Shown: positions 43,361-51,486, numbered from the stretch's first letter. The stretch is DNA of 64,000 nt from Oscillospiraceae bacterium (GCA_021200565.1 JAJQGJ010000019.1:62001-126000), one strand, 5' to 3'. Numbers and translations: made by a program. Notes: generated from the letters alone by a model not told the origin.

Positions 43361-43404
43361 GATATTAATAATGATATTATATGTGATATTATCAGAAATG
43401 TCAA
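43361..43404 (-). promoter_or_regulatory. hicAB promoter and repeat operator
   Basis: Exact TTGACA (43404-43399), 17 bp, exact TATAAT (43381-43376). Read on the plus strand, GATATTA occurs three times at 43361, 43373 and 43385, exactly 12 bp apart, covering the -10 region and start site; likely HicB operator. Confidence 0.75.
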
Positions 43405-43458
43405 TAGCTAATGCCACAATAGCAAAAATATTTAGTGCGAAGTGCCTTAGAGGCTTCT

Positions 43459-43899
43459 CTAAAAGATCTCCTCCACCACATACATCTCCTGCCTGCTTTC
43501 ATCCCAGAAAATCATGATAACGCTTCCGTCGCTTTTTGTCTGAGAATAAAAGACGCAGTGGTCATAGTCCGGTCTGCAGTTAATATCAAGCTCGTCAAGC
43601 AGTTGTTCCGAGTAGTTGATGATGCTTTCCGGAATCTCATCGCTCCAACCGAGTAGCACACTGATTCTCTCAGCATCATCGAAATACATGACATGATACC
43701 TCGTCCCGTCGCCGTGGAAGCTGGCACCAGAGTCAGCAGAGATTTCGAGCGAATATCCGCAGTCGGTGGGAATTACGATTCCCCAGTTATTCTCGATAAC
43801 GTCGCAGTAGGTCTCGGGGAAGATATACGAGAGAGCCCCACCAAAGACGGTCACCGCCCAGACCACAATCAGAGCAATAAATCTTAATATAACTCTCAC
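43459..43899 (-). CDS. membrane-anchored hypothetical protein
   Basis: A 146-residue protein of unknown family. Residues 5-27 form one membrane anchor (FIALIVVWAVTVFGGALSYIF), and the rest is a soluble alpha/beta domain with many acidic residues. It overlaps the HTH gene upstream by four bases, so it belongs to the three-gene DUF2975 operon. No catalytic motif recognised. Confidence 0.65.
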   Translation of the reverse strand: MRVILRFIALIVVWAVTVFGGALSYIFPETYCDVIENNWGIVIPTDCGYSLEISADSGASFHGDGTRYHVMYFDDAERISVLLGWSDEIPESIINYSEQLLDELDINCRPDYDHCVFYSQTKSDGSVIMIFWDESRQEMYVVEEIF

Positions 43900-44114
43900 T
43901 GCTCTTCACCCTTTCTGTACTCTAAAATATCCCCTGGCTGGCAGTCAAGGGCTTCGCAAAGAGCTGCCAGAGTAGAGAATTTGACAGCCTTCGCCCTGCC
44001 GTTCTTTAAAATAGAGATATTCGCAATCGTGATGCCGACACGATCTGCAAGCTCAGTCACGCTCATTTTGCGCCTGGCAAGCATGACGTCGATGTTTATA
44101 ATGATTTTGCCCAT
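43896..44114 (-). CDS. small Cro/CI-type regulator (YozG-like)
   Basis: A 72-residue helix-turn-helix protein (MSVTELADRVGITIANISILKNGRAKAVKFSTL as recognition region, split by conserved spacing). YozG-type proteins are typically paired with DUF2975 membrane proteins, as here. Probably regulates this operon. Confidence 0.9.
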   Translation of the reverse strand: MGKIIINIDVMLARRKMSVTELADRVGITIANISILKNGRAKAVKFSTLAALCEALDCQPGDILEYRKGEEQ

Positions 44115-44123
44115 AACTTCACC

Positions 44124-44603
44124 TCAGACTGTCAGGTCGTTTTCCTGCTGCAAATCTGCGGCTTTTCTCACGAGGTGGGAAAGCGTCGCAAACACCACGG
44201 CGACTGCAATCCCGACGAACACTATTATAAGAGAAGCCAGAATCACCGACGGATGGTTCATGTTCGCAAGCAGGAGCACCACGTTTCCGACAAAGAAAAA
44301 TGCTATATCCCCGATCGCCAAGTATGACATCGTGCTGAAATATTTTGCATTGTCATAGGAAAACGCCTTTCCGGCGGCAATGTTAGAGACAATCTTCCAG
44401 CAGTAAACCAGCACAGCATAGCAGGGGACAGCCGTAATGAGTATAAACACCAGCCACGGCAGAAACCATCCTGACACGTCCGGGCGATCCTCGACGATTA
44501 TCAGCCCACAGAGCGGACACACCACCCCGTAAGCTACCAATCCGCAAATTCCGACGCCGATAATTACGGCTCTGAGCCATCTTACTAATACTTTGAGATC
44601 CAT
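44124..44603 (-). CDS. DUF2975 membrane protein
   Basis: Start ATG 44603 with AAAGGAG; 159 residues with four membrane helices (about 9-30, 44-66, 88-110, 118-140). The layout and the paired HTH gene 9 bases downstream identify it as DUF2975. Role unknown; such pairs may sense membrane or envelope state. Confidence 0.85.
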   Translation of the reverse strand: MDLKVLVRWLRAVIIGVGICGLVAYGVVCPLCGLIIVEDRPDVSGWFLPWLVFILITAVPCYAVLVYCWKIVSNIAAGKAFSYDNAKYFSTMSYLAIGDIAFFFVGNVVLLLANMNHPSVILASLIIVFVGIAVAVVFATLSHLVRKAADLQQENDLTV

Positions 44604-44634
44604 TTTTATCTCTCCTTTTATCTTTTGTGAAACC

Positions 44635-44663
44635 AGTATAGCACATCTCAGATTGTTTGTCAA
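44635..44663 (-). promoter_or_regulatory. promoter of the DUF2975-HTH operon
   Basis: TTGACA (44663-44658), 17 bp, TATACT (44640-44635). Confidence 0.75.
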
Positions 44664-44719
44664 CATTTTTTTATTGTAAAACGATAAATTTTTATTGAGA
44701 CTTTGCCATATGTTACAAC

Positions 44720-44791
44720 TGTAGGGGCGGATATTATCCGCCCGTTACGGATTGCCATAGGATTTTCGGGCGGATAATATCCGCCCCTACA
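44720..44791. repeat. MITE-like palindromic element, TGTAGGGGCGGAT family (copy 3)
   Basis: 72 bp with perfect 25-bp terminal inverted repeats (44720-44744 and 44767-44791), identical in sequence to those at 41815. Sits between divergent promoters. Confidence 0.9.
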
Positions 44792-44854
44792 TATGTCGCA
44801 CAAAGTGCGGACAGAGAGGTTTCCAAAATGTTTTCAATTTTCCCCAAAAGCCTC

Positions 44855-44883
44855 TTGACAAGCTTCTTATGCTATGCTATAAT
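44855..44883 (+). promoter_or_regulatory. promoter of the GDSL hydrolase gene
   Basis: Exact TTGACA (44855-44860), 17 bp, exact TATAAT (44878-44883); leader of about 107 bases. Confidence 0.85.
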
Positions 44884-44918
44884 ATTCGCATAAACATAAG
44901 ATTAGAGTACATGAATTT

Positions 44919-44940
44919 AATAAGTGGGCACTTATTTTTT
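44919..44940 (+). terminator. terminator-like hairpin inside the GDSL hydrolase leader
   Basis: AATAAGT-GGGC-ACTTATT followed by TTTT, about 30 bases after the expected transcription start and 55 bases before the start codon; candidate attenuator. Confidence 0.5.
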
Positions 44941-44996
44941 CGTGAACGCTGTAAAGTATGTACCCGGATCTGGCTAAAACAAGGAGGTAAACCCTG

Positions 44997-46052
44997 ATGA
45001 AAAAATTGACAAAAAGAATCCTGAGCGTAGCCCTGGCAATGGTATTTGCCGTATGCATGCTGACAAACACCGTTTTTGCAGCAAACTCACTCATTGCATC
45101 GCTCAACACGACAACTTATCTGGCGCTCGGTGACAGTATCACCGCCGGATATGGCTTATCCGACCCTGACACCGAAAGCTTTGTAACATTATTCGGCAAC
45201 GAAATCGGTGCAACCACCATCAACTACGGCGTAAGCGGTCTTACTGCCGCAACCCTTGCTGAAACTCTTGCAACCGGTGAATATGATACATATCTCGCAA
45301 TGGTTGACGTTGTGACCATCACCATCGGCGGCAACGACCTGATGCAGGCTTTCTATGAGTATCTTATCGGCGTTTGCAACACAACCTATGGAACCAGCTA
45401 CACTGCTGACGACATCAAGACCTGGTTCACCGATGGCACTTCCTATCAGACTCAGATTTCAACCGTTATGGCATTCCTTCAGACTGATGCCGGCATCACA
45501 GGAGCTACAACTGCAGTTTCCGAGGCAGCAACAACCGCTCTTGCAAATATTCAGTCGATAATCACAAAGATTCTCACCGTCAATCCTGACGCTGTGATTC
45601 TTCTTGCGAACCAGTATAATCCCTACACCTCGCTTGCAGCTTTGTCTGATTATGCTTCTATCAGCACCATGTTTGACACCGCTGTAACCGCTTTCAATGC
45701 GCTTCTTGCGCAGGTCGGCGCTATGGGTGACAATGTGGTTGTAGTTGACGTCTACTCCGCCGGAGTTGCAACCAATGTCAACATTTTAACGATGAACTTC
45801 GACTTCCATCCGAACGCTTCCGGACACGAGGCAATCGCCGCCGCCATGGTAGCAGCCTATGAGACTGTAGCCGCCTCCGAGGAGACTGAGCCAGAGGAAG
45901 AGGTTGCACCAGTTGAGACTGGCACCACAGAAGCCACCGAAGCGGTCTCTGAATCCACTGCAACCACTGAGAACCCGACCACAGGCATCGCCATCTCGCT
46001 TATCCCGATGGCAATAGCCCTGGCAGGAGTTGCACTTTCAAAGAAAAAGTAA
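44997..46052 (+). CDS. secreted SGNH/GDSL hydrolase with NPTTG sorting signal
   Basis: A 351-residue surface esterase/lipase. Signal peptide 1-28 (LTNTVFAANS). Block I is ALGDSITAGYG with the catalytic Ser, block III is IGGNDL, block V is DFHPNASGHEAIA with the Asp-His pair. The linker after 285 is Glu/Thr-rich, then NPTTG, a hydrophobic segment and SKKK, so it is probably attached to the wall by a sortase. Likely deacylates polysaccharides or lipids at the surface (inference). AAGGAGGT ribosome site. Confidence 0.92.
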   Translation: MKKLTKRILSVALAMVFAVCMLTNTVFAANSLIASLNTTTYLALGDSITAGYGLSDPDTESFVTLFGNEIGATTINYGVSGLTAATLAETLATGEYDTYLAMVDVVTITIGGNDLMQAFYEYLIGVCNTTYGTSYTADDIKTWFTDGTSYQTQISTVMAFLQTDAGITGATTAVSEAATTALANIQSIITKILTVNPDAVILLANQYNPYTSLAALSDYASISTMFDTAVTAFNALLAQVGAMGDNVVVVDVYSAGVATNVNILTMNFDFHPNASGHEAIAAAMVAAYETVAASEETEPEEEVAPVETGTTEATEAVSESTATTENPTTGIAISLIPMAIALAGVALSKKK

Positions 46053-46072
46053 GTTCCGGGGTTCCCTCATCA

Positions 46073-46121
46073 GCCGGCAGGCACGGTTTTTACGTTTCCG
46101 TCGCCTGCCGGCACATTTTTT
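46073..46121 (+). terminator. intrinsic terminator
   Basis: Perfect 10-bp stem GCCGGCAGGC / GCCTGCCGGC with inner ACGG/CCGT, then ACATTTTTT. Confidence 0.9.
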
Positions 46122-46166
46122 GCACAGTTGTGCAATCTGCACAAAAAACAAATCTGAAATTTGGTA

Positions 46167-46195
46167 TTGCTATTTGTGCGAAAATGTTATATAAT
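46167..46195 (+). promoter_or_regulatory. promoter of the EF-G-like gene
   Basis: TTGCTA (46167-46172), 17 bp, TATAAT (46190-46195). Confidence 0.65.
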
Positions 46196-46269
46196 AATTA
46201 GGAAGCGTGTTTTTATTGTTCAACACGAACAATGCGTAGCCGACAGTATATATGAATGGAGAGATTAAC

Positions 46270-48339
46270 TTGAAAACCTACGACAGCGCACATATCAAAA
46301 ATATCACCTTGGCAGGTCATTCCGGCTCCGGTAAGACTGCTCTTTGCGAGGCAATTCTCTATAAGGCAGGAGTAACCGACAGACTCGGACATGTTGCCGA
46401 CGGAAATACAGTCTCCGACTACACCCCTATCGAAATTTCCAAGAAGTGTTCTATCTATACTTCGCTTTCATATTATGAAAAAGATGGCGTCAAGGTCAAT
46501 ATCCTCGACACCCCTGGTCTTTTCGACTATGCGGGAGGAGTCGTAGAGGGCGCATATGCTGCTGACTGCATGCTCATAACCGTATCAGCAAAATCTGGTA
46601 TCCATGTCGGAACGAGAAAGGCTTATGATAATGCCGTTGCTCACAAAACTCCTCATATGTTCGTCGTAACAAAGATTGATGATGAGAACGCAAACTTCTC
46701 TAATGTCTTAACAAGCCTCAAGACCGAGTTCGGCTCGAATGTCTGCCCGATAGTCGTTCCACTCATCAAGGATCATAAGATCGTTTCCTACTATGATCTC
46801 TTAGCAATGAAGAATTATAAGTACGGTCCCAAGGGAGAGCTCATCGACGCCGGAGAGCCTGAGCCTACATACCGCATTGACGGTCTTATCGAGGCTATGA
46901 GCGAGGCTGTCGCTGAAACTGACGAAGAGCTCCTGATGAAGTTCTTAGAGGGTGAAAAGTTCACCCACGAAGAGCTCGTCGAAGGCATCCACAATGGTCT
47001 TGCAAACGGACTCATCACTCCTGTAACCTGCGTTTCCTCGGAGGATCTTGCAGGCGTGGATATTCTTATTGATTATATTACAAAGCTTCTCCCGTCTCCT
47101 CATGAGCTGGGCGACGTCAAGGCTACAGATGCCGATGGAATCGAAGTCAGCATCACCCATGACAACGACGCTCCTCTTTCTGCATTCGTCTTCAAGACGG
47201 TTGCCGACCCGTTCGTCGGAAAGATGTCCTTCATCAAGGTCATTTCTGGCAAGATCGAGAGCGGCAAGGAAATTGTCAACGCCACTACCGGCGGAACCGA
47301 AAAGGTTGGCAAGCTCCTGAACCTCGTCGGCAAGAAGCAGATTGAAGTTCCGTTCGCAACAGCTGGCGACATAGTTGTCGCAACAAAGATGTCCATCAAC
47401 ACCAACGACACCATCTGCGATTCTTCAAGAGTCGTCTCCTTCCCGAAGATCACCTTCCCGAGACCCTGCTATTCGGTCTGCGTCAAGGCAAAGACCCAGG
47501 GCGACGAGTCGAAGATTTCCGGTGCTATGCAGAGACTCCTTGAGGAAGACCTTTCGCTCACCTACAAGCAGGACGACACCACATTTGAGCAGATTCTTTC
47601 CGGTCTCGGAGAGCAGCATATAGATTCAACGCTTTCTAAGCTAAAGACCGGCTTCGGCGTCGACGTCATCACCTCCACTCCTAAGGTCTCCTATAAGGAA
47701 ACCATCCGCAAGAAGTGTAAGGTTCAGGGCAGACACAAGAAGCAGTCGGGCGGTCACGGTCAGTATGGCGACGTCTGGATCGAGTTCGAGCCCTGCGACA
47801 GCGACGAGCTCGTATTCGAAGAGAGCGTATTCGGTGGTGCAGTTCCACGTAACTTCTTCCCAGCAGTTGAGAAGGGTCTTCAGGACTGCATGAAGAAGGG
47901 CGTCCTCGCAGGCTTCCCGGTTGTCGGCGTCAAGGCCACTTTGGTTGACGGCTCCTATCACCCGGTTGATTCCTCCGAAATGGCGTTCAAGATGGCAGCA
48001 TCCATCGCTTTTAAGGAAGGCATGAAGCAGGCAAGCCCCATTCTCCTCGAACCTATCGACAGCCTCGAAGTAACCGTTCCCGATGCCAACACCGGCGACA
48101 TGATGGGCGAGCTCAATAAGCGCAGAGGAAGAGTTTTAGGCATGAACCCGTCAGGCAAGAAGGGCTTGACAACCATCACCGCCGAGATCCCCGAGTCCGA
48201 AACCCATGATTTCGCAATGGTAGTCCGCCAGATGACCAGAGGCATGGGCGAATTCACCCTCGAAAAGCTCCGCTATGACCAGCTCCCCGCAAACCTTGTC
48301 GATGCTGTAATTGCAGAGTTCAAGACGGATGAGGAATAA
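46270..48339 (+). CDS. elongation factor G-like GTPase (EF-G paralogue)
   Basis: About 689 residues with the five-domain EF-G layout. The start is most likely TTG 46270, six bases after GGAGAG; ATG 46252 lies upstream of that site and has no ribosome site. G1 is GHSGSGKT, G3 DTPGLFDYAGG and G4 VVTKIDDE, where Asn of the usual NKxD is replaced by Thr. Switch I carries IEISKKCSI instead of the canonical EF-G sequence. Domain IV HGQYGDVWIEFEP and the C-terminal VRQMTRGMGEFTLE are kept. It belongs to the second EF-G group common in Clostridia; its function, translation stress or another ribosome task, is not settled. Confidence 0.87.
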   Translation: MKTYDSAHIKNITLAGHSGSGKTALCEAILYKAGVTDRLGHVADGNTVSDYTPIEISKKCSIYTSLSYYEKDGVKVNILDTPGLFDYAGGVVEGAYAADCMLITVSAKSGIHVGTRKAYDNAVAHKTPHMFVVTKIDDENANFSNVLTSLKTEFGSNVCPIVVPLIKDHKIVSYYDLLAMKNYKYGPKGELIDAGEPEPTYRIDGLIEAMSEAVAETDEELLMKFLEGEKFTHEELVEGIHNGLANGLITPVTCVSSEDLAGVDILIDYITKLLPSPHELGDVKATDADGIEVSITHDNDAPLSAFVFKTVADPFVGKMSFIKVISGKIESGKEIVNATTGGTEKVGKLLNLVGKKQIEVPFATAGDIVVATKMSINTNDTICDSSRVVSFPKITFPRPCYSVCVKAKTQGDESKISGAMQRLLEEDLSLTYKQDDTTFEQILSGLGEQHIDSTLSKLKTGFGVDVITSTPKVSYKETIRKKCKVQGRHKKQSGGHGQYGDVWIEFEPCDSDELVFEESVFGGAVPRNFFPAVEKGLQDCMKKGVLAGFPVVGVKATLVDGSYHPVDSSEMAFKMAASIAFKEGMKQASPILLEPIDSLEVTVPDANTGDMMGELNKRRGRVLGMNPSGKKGLTTITAEIPESETHDFAMVVRQMTRGMGEFTLEKLRYDQLPANLVDAVIAEFKTDEE

Positions 48340-48354
48340 TTCTTAGAAATAACA

Positions 48355-48389
48355 AAAGCCGTTCCGGAATTAACCGGGACGGCTTTCTT
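48355..48389. terminator. bidirectional terminator between the EF-G-like gene and trxA
   Basis: AAAGCCGTTCCGG / CCGGGACGGCTTT stem (one G-U pair) with A run on the left and TTTCTT on the right; serves both converging genes. Confidence 0.85.
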
Positions 48390-48399
48390 AATGCAAATT

Positions 48400-48708
48400 C
48401 TACTTAGTGAGCTGAGCTAAAAGCTCCTCTTTCTCCATATACCCAACCGAAGTTGCTACGAGCTCGCCATCTTTCAGCATGACGATAGTCGGAATCGCAG
48501 TGACCTTGAACTTGTTTGCAAGCTGTGGAGCCTCATCGACATTGCACTTGCAGACCTTGAATTCCTCATGCTCTTCGGCAATCTCGTCGACAATGGGGGA
48601 CATCATCCTGCACGGTCCGCACCATTCAGCCCAGAAGTCGATAATGACCGGCTTGGTGGAGCCCATAACCTCAGCTTCAAAATTTTCGTTAGTCAATGCA
48701 GTCAGCAT
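48400..48708 (-). CDS. trxA: thioredoxin
   Basis: 102 residues with the redox motif WAEWCGPCRMM and the cis-proline loop VTAIPTIVM. Full length, cytoplasmic. The gene 17 bases upstream encodes a ferredoxin:thioredoxin reductase-like protein, which suggests that this thioredoxin is reduced by ferredoxin rather than NADPH (inference). Confidence 0.97.
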   Translation of the reverse strand: MLTALTNENFEAEVMGSTKPVIIDFWAEWCGPCRMMSPIVDEIAEEHEEFKVCKCNVDEAPQLANKFKVTAIPTIVMLKDGELVATSVGYMEKEELLAQLTK

Positions 48709-48725
48709 TTAAATCATCCTTTCTT

Positions 48726-48923
48726 TTACTTTTCCTTATAGTAGAGCCTGCAGTGGCAGTATCCCTCAAACTCGGGGTCGGCAACCTGCTCACGGAACTC
48801 TTTACACATGCACATGGTGTCCTCGGTCATATCGAGCCGGCAAGGGCAGTGACCCTCTTTCTTGAGAAGCCCTTTTCTTATAGCCTCGACAATCTTCTCG
48901 TCCTTATTGTAGTACAGCTTCAT
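48726..48923 (-). CDS. ferredoxin:thioredoxin reductase catalytic-chain-like protein
   Basis: Start ATG 48923 after AAAGGATG; 65 residues, shorter than plant FTR beta chains but with the full cysteine pattern: HCPCR, then MCMCKEF, then GYCHCRLY. These ligands would hold a 4Fe-4S cluster next to a redox-active disulfide. Adjacent to thioredoxin, and the window also has a 2[4Fe-4S] ferredoxin gene at 57961. No FTR variable subunit is visible. Confidence 0.85.
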   Translation of the reverse strand: MKLYYNKDEKIVEAIRKGLLKKEGHCPCRLDMTEDTMCMCKEFREQVADPEFEGYCHCRLYYKEK

Positions 48924-49002
48924 TTTAGTCATCCTTTCAGGCACAAACATAGTTTGCCCTTAAGGATATTGTACATGCATTTGAGGAGTTTGTCAAGAGA
49001 TA

Positions 49003-49160
49003 TGTAGGGGCGGATATTATCCGCCCGTTGTTGTGTCAGCATTTTTTCGGGCGGATATTATCCGCCCGCTACTTATCGACTGCGATTTTTCGGTCTGGAT
49101 GCAGAAGTTCGCTGTGCGAACTTCGGAAGTTTGGCAAAGCCAAACTTCTCCGCCCCTACA
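49003..49160. repeat. composite MITE-like element, TGTAGGGGCGGAT family (copy 4)
   Basis: Starts with the same 25-bp arm as the 41815 and 44720 copies; the second arm (49048-49068) is interrupted and followed by hairpins GAAGTTCGC/GCGAACTTC and GAAGTTTGGC/GCCAAACTTC before the terminal CCGCCCCTACA at 49150-49160. Looks like an insertion or expansion within a simple copy. Confidence 0.75.
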
Positions 49161-49176
49161 GTGGTAGACCCAGCCC

Positions 49177-49473
49177 TTACAGCAGCAAATACCCCAGTGC
49201 CACCAGCAATTTTATATCCGCCTTATTTTTATACAGCACAAACAGCATCATAAGTATCAGAGCCTTTTCGGAGTCGAGCTTAAAGCCGTCGCCTAATATG
49301 TTCTTGAAAAGATTGTTTACGTCCAGTGTCGGTCTGCTTGGCTGATTTACAGGAGGAGCAGGTGGTGGAGGTTCAGGCGGAGGCGGGTTGACAACCGTTC
49401 TTGAGCGGCGCTGCATTTCTCTCATGCGGTCTAATGCTTCCTGCTGCATTCTCGAAAACTCAGATTCCGGCAA
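49177..49473 (-). CDS. small proline-rich protein with hydrophobic C-terminus
   Basis: A 98-residue protein of unknown function. The N-terminal 30 residues are a basic helix (RMQQEALDRMREMQRRSRT), then a Pro-rich linker (PPPPEPPPPAPP) and a C-terminal pair of hydrophobic helices (ALILMMLFVLYKN, LLVALGYLLL). Overlaps the upstream gene by 14 bases in a different frame. The three small genes here form one operon. Confidence 0.65.
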   Translation of the reverse strand: MPESEFSRMQQEALDRMREMQRRSRTVVNPPPPEPPPPAPPVNQPSRPTLDVNNLFKNILGDGFKLDSEKALILMMLFVLYKNKADIKLLVALGYLLL

Positions 49474-49822
49474 AGAAATCGCCTCCCAGAAGACCGCTTT
49501 CGCTTATGAGCGGTAGTAAGTTCAGAAGCCGAAGAATCTTCACCGCACGGTCAATCTTATTCTGCTTTTCCTCGCCAAGAAGCGGACGGAGAGCCAGAAG
49601 AAACCGGGTGTTATCGTCATCCGGCTGAAAGCCTTTCATCTTCTGCATAAGCCCAGTAATTGCACTCATGTCGAGGTTTTCAGGAGGCTTTGTAGCCTCT
49701 GGCTGAGGATTTCCATCTGGCGACAGCCCGAGCATGGCGGCAAGCTCGCCCAGTTGCTTCATGCTTTCTTCATCGGACAGAATCGAGCCAATTTTCTCTG
49801 CAAAGTCATCCATCGCCGCCAC
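49460..49822 (-). CDS. helical hypothetical protein of a three-gene operon
   Basis: A 120-residue, mainly helical cytoplasmic protein with no known motif. Helices at 4-30 (FAEKIGSILSDEESMKQLGELAAM), 52-65 and 70-105 (LLALRPLLGEEKQNKIDRAVKILRLLNLLPL). GGAGGTGG before the start. Overlaps the downstream proline-rich gene. No functional assignment. Confidence 0.7.
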   Translation of the reverse strand: MAAMDDFAEKIGSILSDEESMKQLGELAAMLGLSPDGNPQPEATKPPENLDMSAITGLMQKMKGFQPDDDNTRFLLALRPLLGEEKQNKIDRAVKILRLLNLLPLISESGLLGGDFFAGI

Positions 49823-49844
49823 CTCCTCTGGCTCAATTCAAATG

Positions 49845-50090
49845 CTATTTGTTATCTGGAAAGAGCTTTTTCATGAGTTCCTTCGCTTGAGGGCTCGAAA
49901 GCACCATCTGCGCCGTCGCCGGATTCGAAAGCGCCGCCGTCAGCCTTGAAGCTTCATTTTTCGGAAGAGACCCCAAAAGTCTGTCGAAAGTCCCATTCTT
50001 GAGCTCCGCCCTCAGCTGCTCTTCACTCACTCCCAATTTCGCCGAAGCGTTCTTGATAAGATATTCAATCTGCCTGTCACTAAGATTCAT
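49845..50090 (-). CDS. helical hypothetical protein, first gene of a three-gene operon
   Basis: An 81-residue protein made of short helices (QIEYLIKNASAKLGVSEEQLRAEL, EASRLTAALSNPATAQMVLS, AKELMKKLF). TTGGAGGTGC ribosome site. Unknown family. The fused look of the trio (helices, Pro linker, membrane end) suggests a small membrane-associated complex (inference). Confidence 0.7.
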   Translation of the reverse strand: MNLSDRQIEYLIKNASAKLGVSEEQLRAELKNGTFDRLLGSLPKNEASRLTAALSNPATAQMVLSSPQAKELMKKLFPDNK

Positions 50091-50118
50091 ATCGCACCTC
50101 CAAATGCTAAAATTTATA

Positions 50119-50147
50119 TTGCGAAAATCGCCATAGTGTGCTATTAT
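50119..50147 (+). promoter_or_regulatory. promoter of the YfcE-like gene
   Basis: TTGCGA (50119-50124), 17 bp, TATTAT (50142-50147). The transcript would carry the palindromic repeat 50174-50222 in its leader. Confidence 0.55.
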
Positions 50148-50173
50148 AAATGTAATTGTTGAGAGAATGTCAC

Positions 50174-50222
50174 TGGCTCCCCTTGATAAGGGGAGCTGTC
50201 AGCGAAGCTGACTGAGGGGTTT
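50174..50222. repeat. palindromic repeat, CTCCCC/GGGGAG family, single arm
   Basis: GGCTCCCC/GGGGAGC and GTCAGC/GCTGAC hairpins ending ACTGAGGGG, inside the leader of the YfcE-like gene. Confidence 0.8.
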
Positions 50223-50243
50223 CCAAAAAGAAGGAGTGTTGTA

Positions 50244-50729
50244 ATGCGAATAATTGCTTTTTCCGACTCCCACGGTCTTCATGCCCGGGCTGAGGATTTG
50301 ATAAATAGAACCAAGGACACAACCGACATCTATCTCTTTGCGGGAGATGTTCTGAAAGATGTCAGAAATATTCCCGAAATGTTTCCGGACGTGAAGCTCG
50401 TCACCGTCCCAGGAAACTGCGACTACACCTCCGGCGACCTGCCGATTCAGGTTGTTCATGCTGCCGGAAAGAAGATAATTCTAACCCATGGTCATCTTCA
50501 CCACGTCAAATATGGTCTTGAAAGCCTGCAGGAGCTCGCCTATCAGAACCGTGCCGATGTCGTGGTCTATGGTCACACCCACTGCCGTGCAATCGATTAC
50601 ATAAACGGCATCTATTATGTCAATCCAGGAAGCCTTGCTCTGCCGAAGGATGGTCTTCCGCCATCCTATGCCACTATCGACATTTTCCCGAACGAAAAGG
50701 GCATACTCGTCGCAACGGTTGACTATTGA
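50244..50729 (+). CDS. YfcE/MJ0936-type metallophosphodiesterase
   Basis: A 161-residue phosphoesterase, the short type. Metal motifs: IAFSDSHG, AGDV, VPGNCD, LTHGHLHHV and VYGHTHCR. Family members hydrolyse simple phosphodiesters; the natural substrate is unknown. AAGGAG ribosome site. Confidence 0.93.
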   Translation: MRIIAFSDSHGLHARAEDLINRTKDTTDIYLFAGDVLKDVRNIPEMFPDVKLVTVPGNCDYTSGDLPIQVVHAAGKKIILTHGHLHHVKYGLESLQELAYQNRADVVVYGHTHCRAIDYINGIYYVNPGSLALPKDGLPPSYATIDIFPNEKGILVATVDY

Positions 50730-50790
50730 CAGTATATGAGAAACGAATCCAAATGTTGACTTATAAAAACCATTGAAAGGAAGATTAGTT

Positions 50791-51486
50791 ATGCTGGAAC
50801 AACTGAAAAAAGAGGTCTGGGAGGCTAATATGCTCCTCCCGAAGTACGGACTGGTCACATTCACATGGGGCAATGTCTCGGGAATTGACCGTGAGAGTGG
50901 TCTCGTCGTCATCAAGCCGTCTGGCGTTGAGTATGACACGATGAAGCCCGAAGACATGGTAGTTGTGAATTTAGACGGCAAAGTAGTCGAGGGAGATCTC
51001 AATCCGTCGTCTGACACCCCGACACACGTCGAGTTCTACAAAGCTTTCCCGAACATCGGCGGCGTCACTCATACACACTCGTCCTATGCAACTTCATTTG
51101 CACAGGCAGGATGTGGAATTCCTGCCCTCGGAACCACCCACGGCGACTATTTCTATGGCGAAATCCCCTGCACAAGAAAGATGACCCCTGAAGAAATTGC
51201 CGGAGAATATGAAAAGAACACCGGTCTTGTCATCATCGAAACCTTCAAGGACAAAGACCCCGACGCAATCCCGGCTGTATTGGTTCATTCTCATGGACCC
51301 TTCACCTGGGGCAAGAATGCCGTCGATTCGGTTCACCATGCCGTAATCCTCGAAGAATGCGCCAAGATGGCAATCCGTGCTTACGCCCTGAACCCTGAGC
51401 TTAAGCCCATGCAGCAGGAGCTTCTGGATAAGCATTACTTAAGAAAGCATGGGGCGAATGCTTATTACGGACAGAAGTTCGCCTGA
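50791..51486 (+). CDS. araD: L-ribulose-5-phosphate 4-epimerase
   Basis: Start ATG 50791 (ribosome site GGAAG); 231 residues. Class II aldolase/epimerase fold with [25 protein letters not shown], the zinc ligands in [13 protein letters not shown] and HSHGPFTWG, and a C-terminal [15 protein letters not shown]. Converts L-ribulose-5-P to D-xylulose-5-P, the last step of arabinose use; this fits a pectin/arabinogalactan diet although no araA or araB is in the window. Confidence 0.95.
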   Translation: MLEQLKKEVWEANMLLPKYGLVTFTWGNVSGIDRESGLVVIKPSGVEYDTMKPEDMVVVNLDGKVVEGDLNPSSDTPTHVEFYKAFPNIGGVTHTHSSYATSFAQAGCGIPALGTTHGDYFYGEIPCTRKMTPEEIAGEYEKNTGLVIIETFKDKDPDAIPAVLVHSHGPFTWGKNAVDSVHHAVILEECAKMAIRAYALNPELKPMQQELLDKHYLRKHGANAYYGQKFA

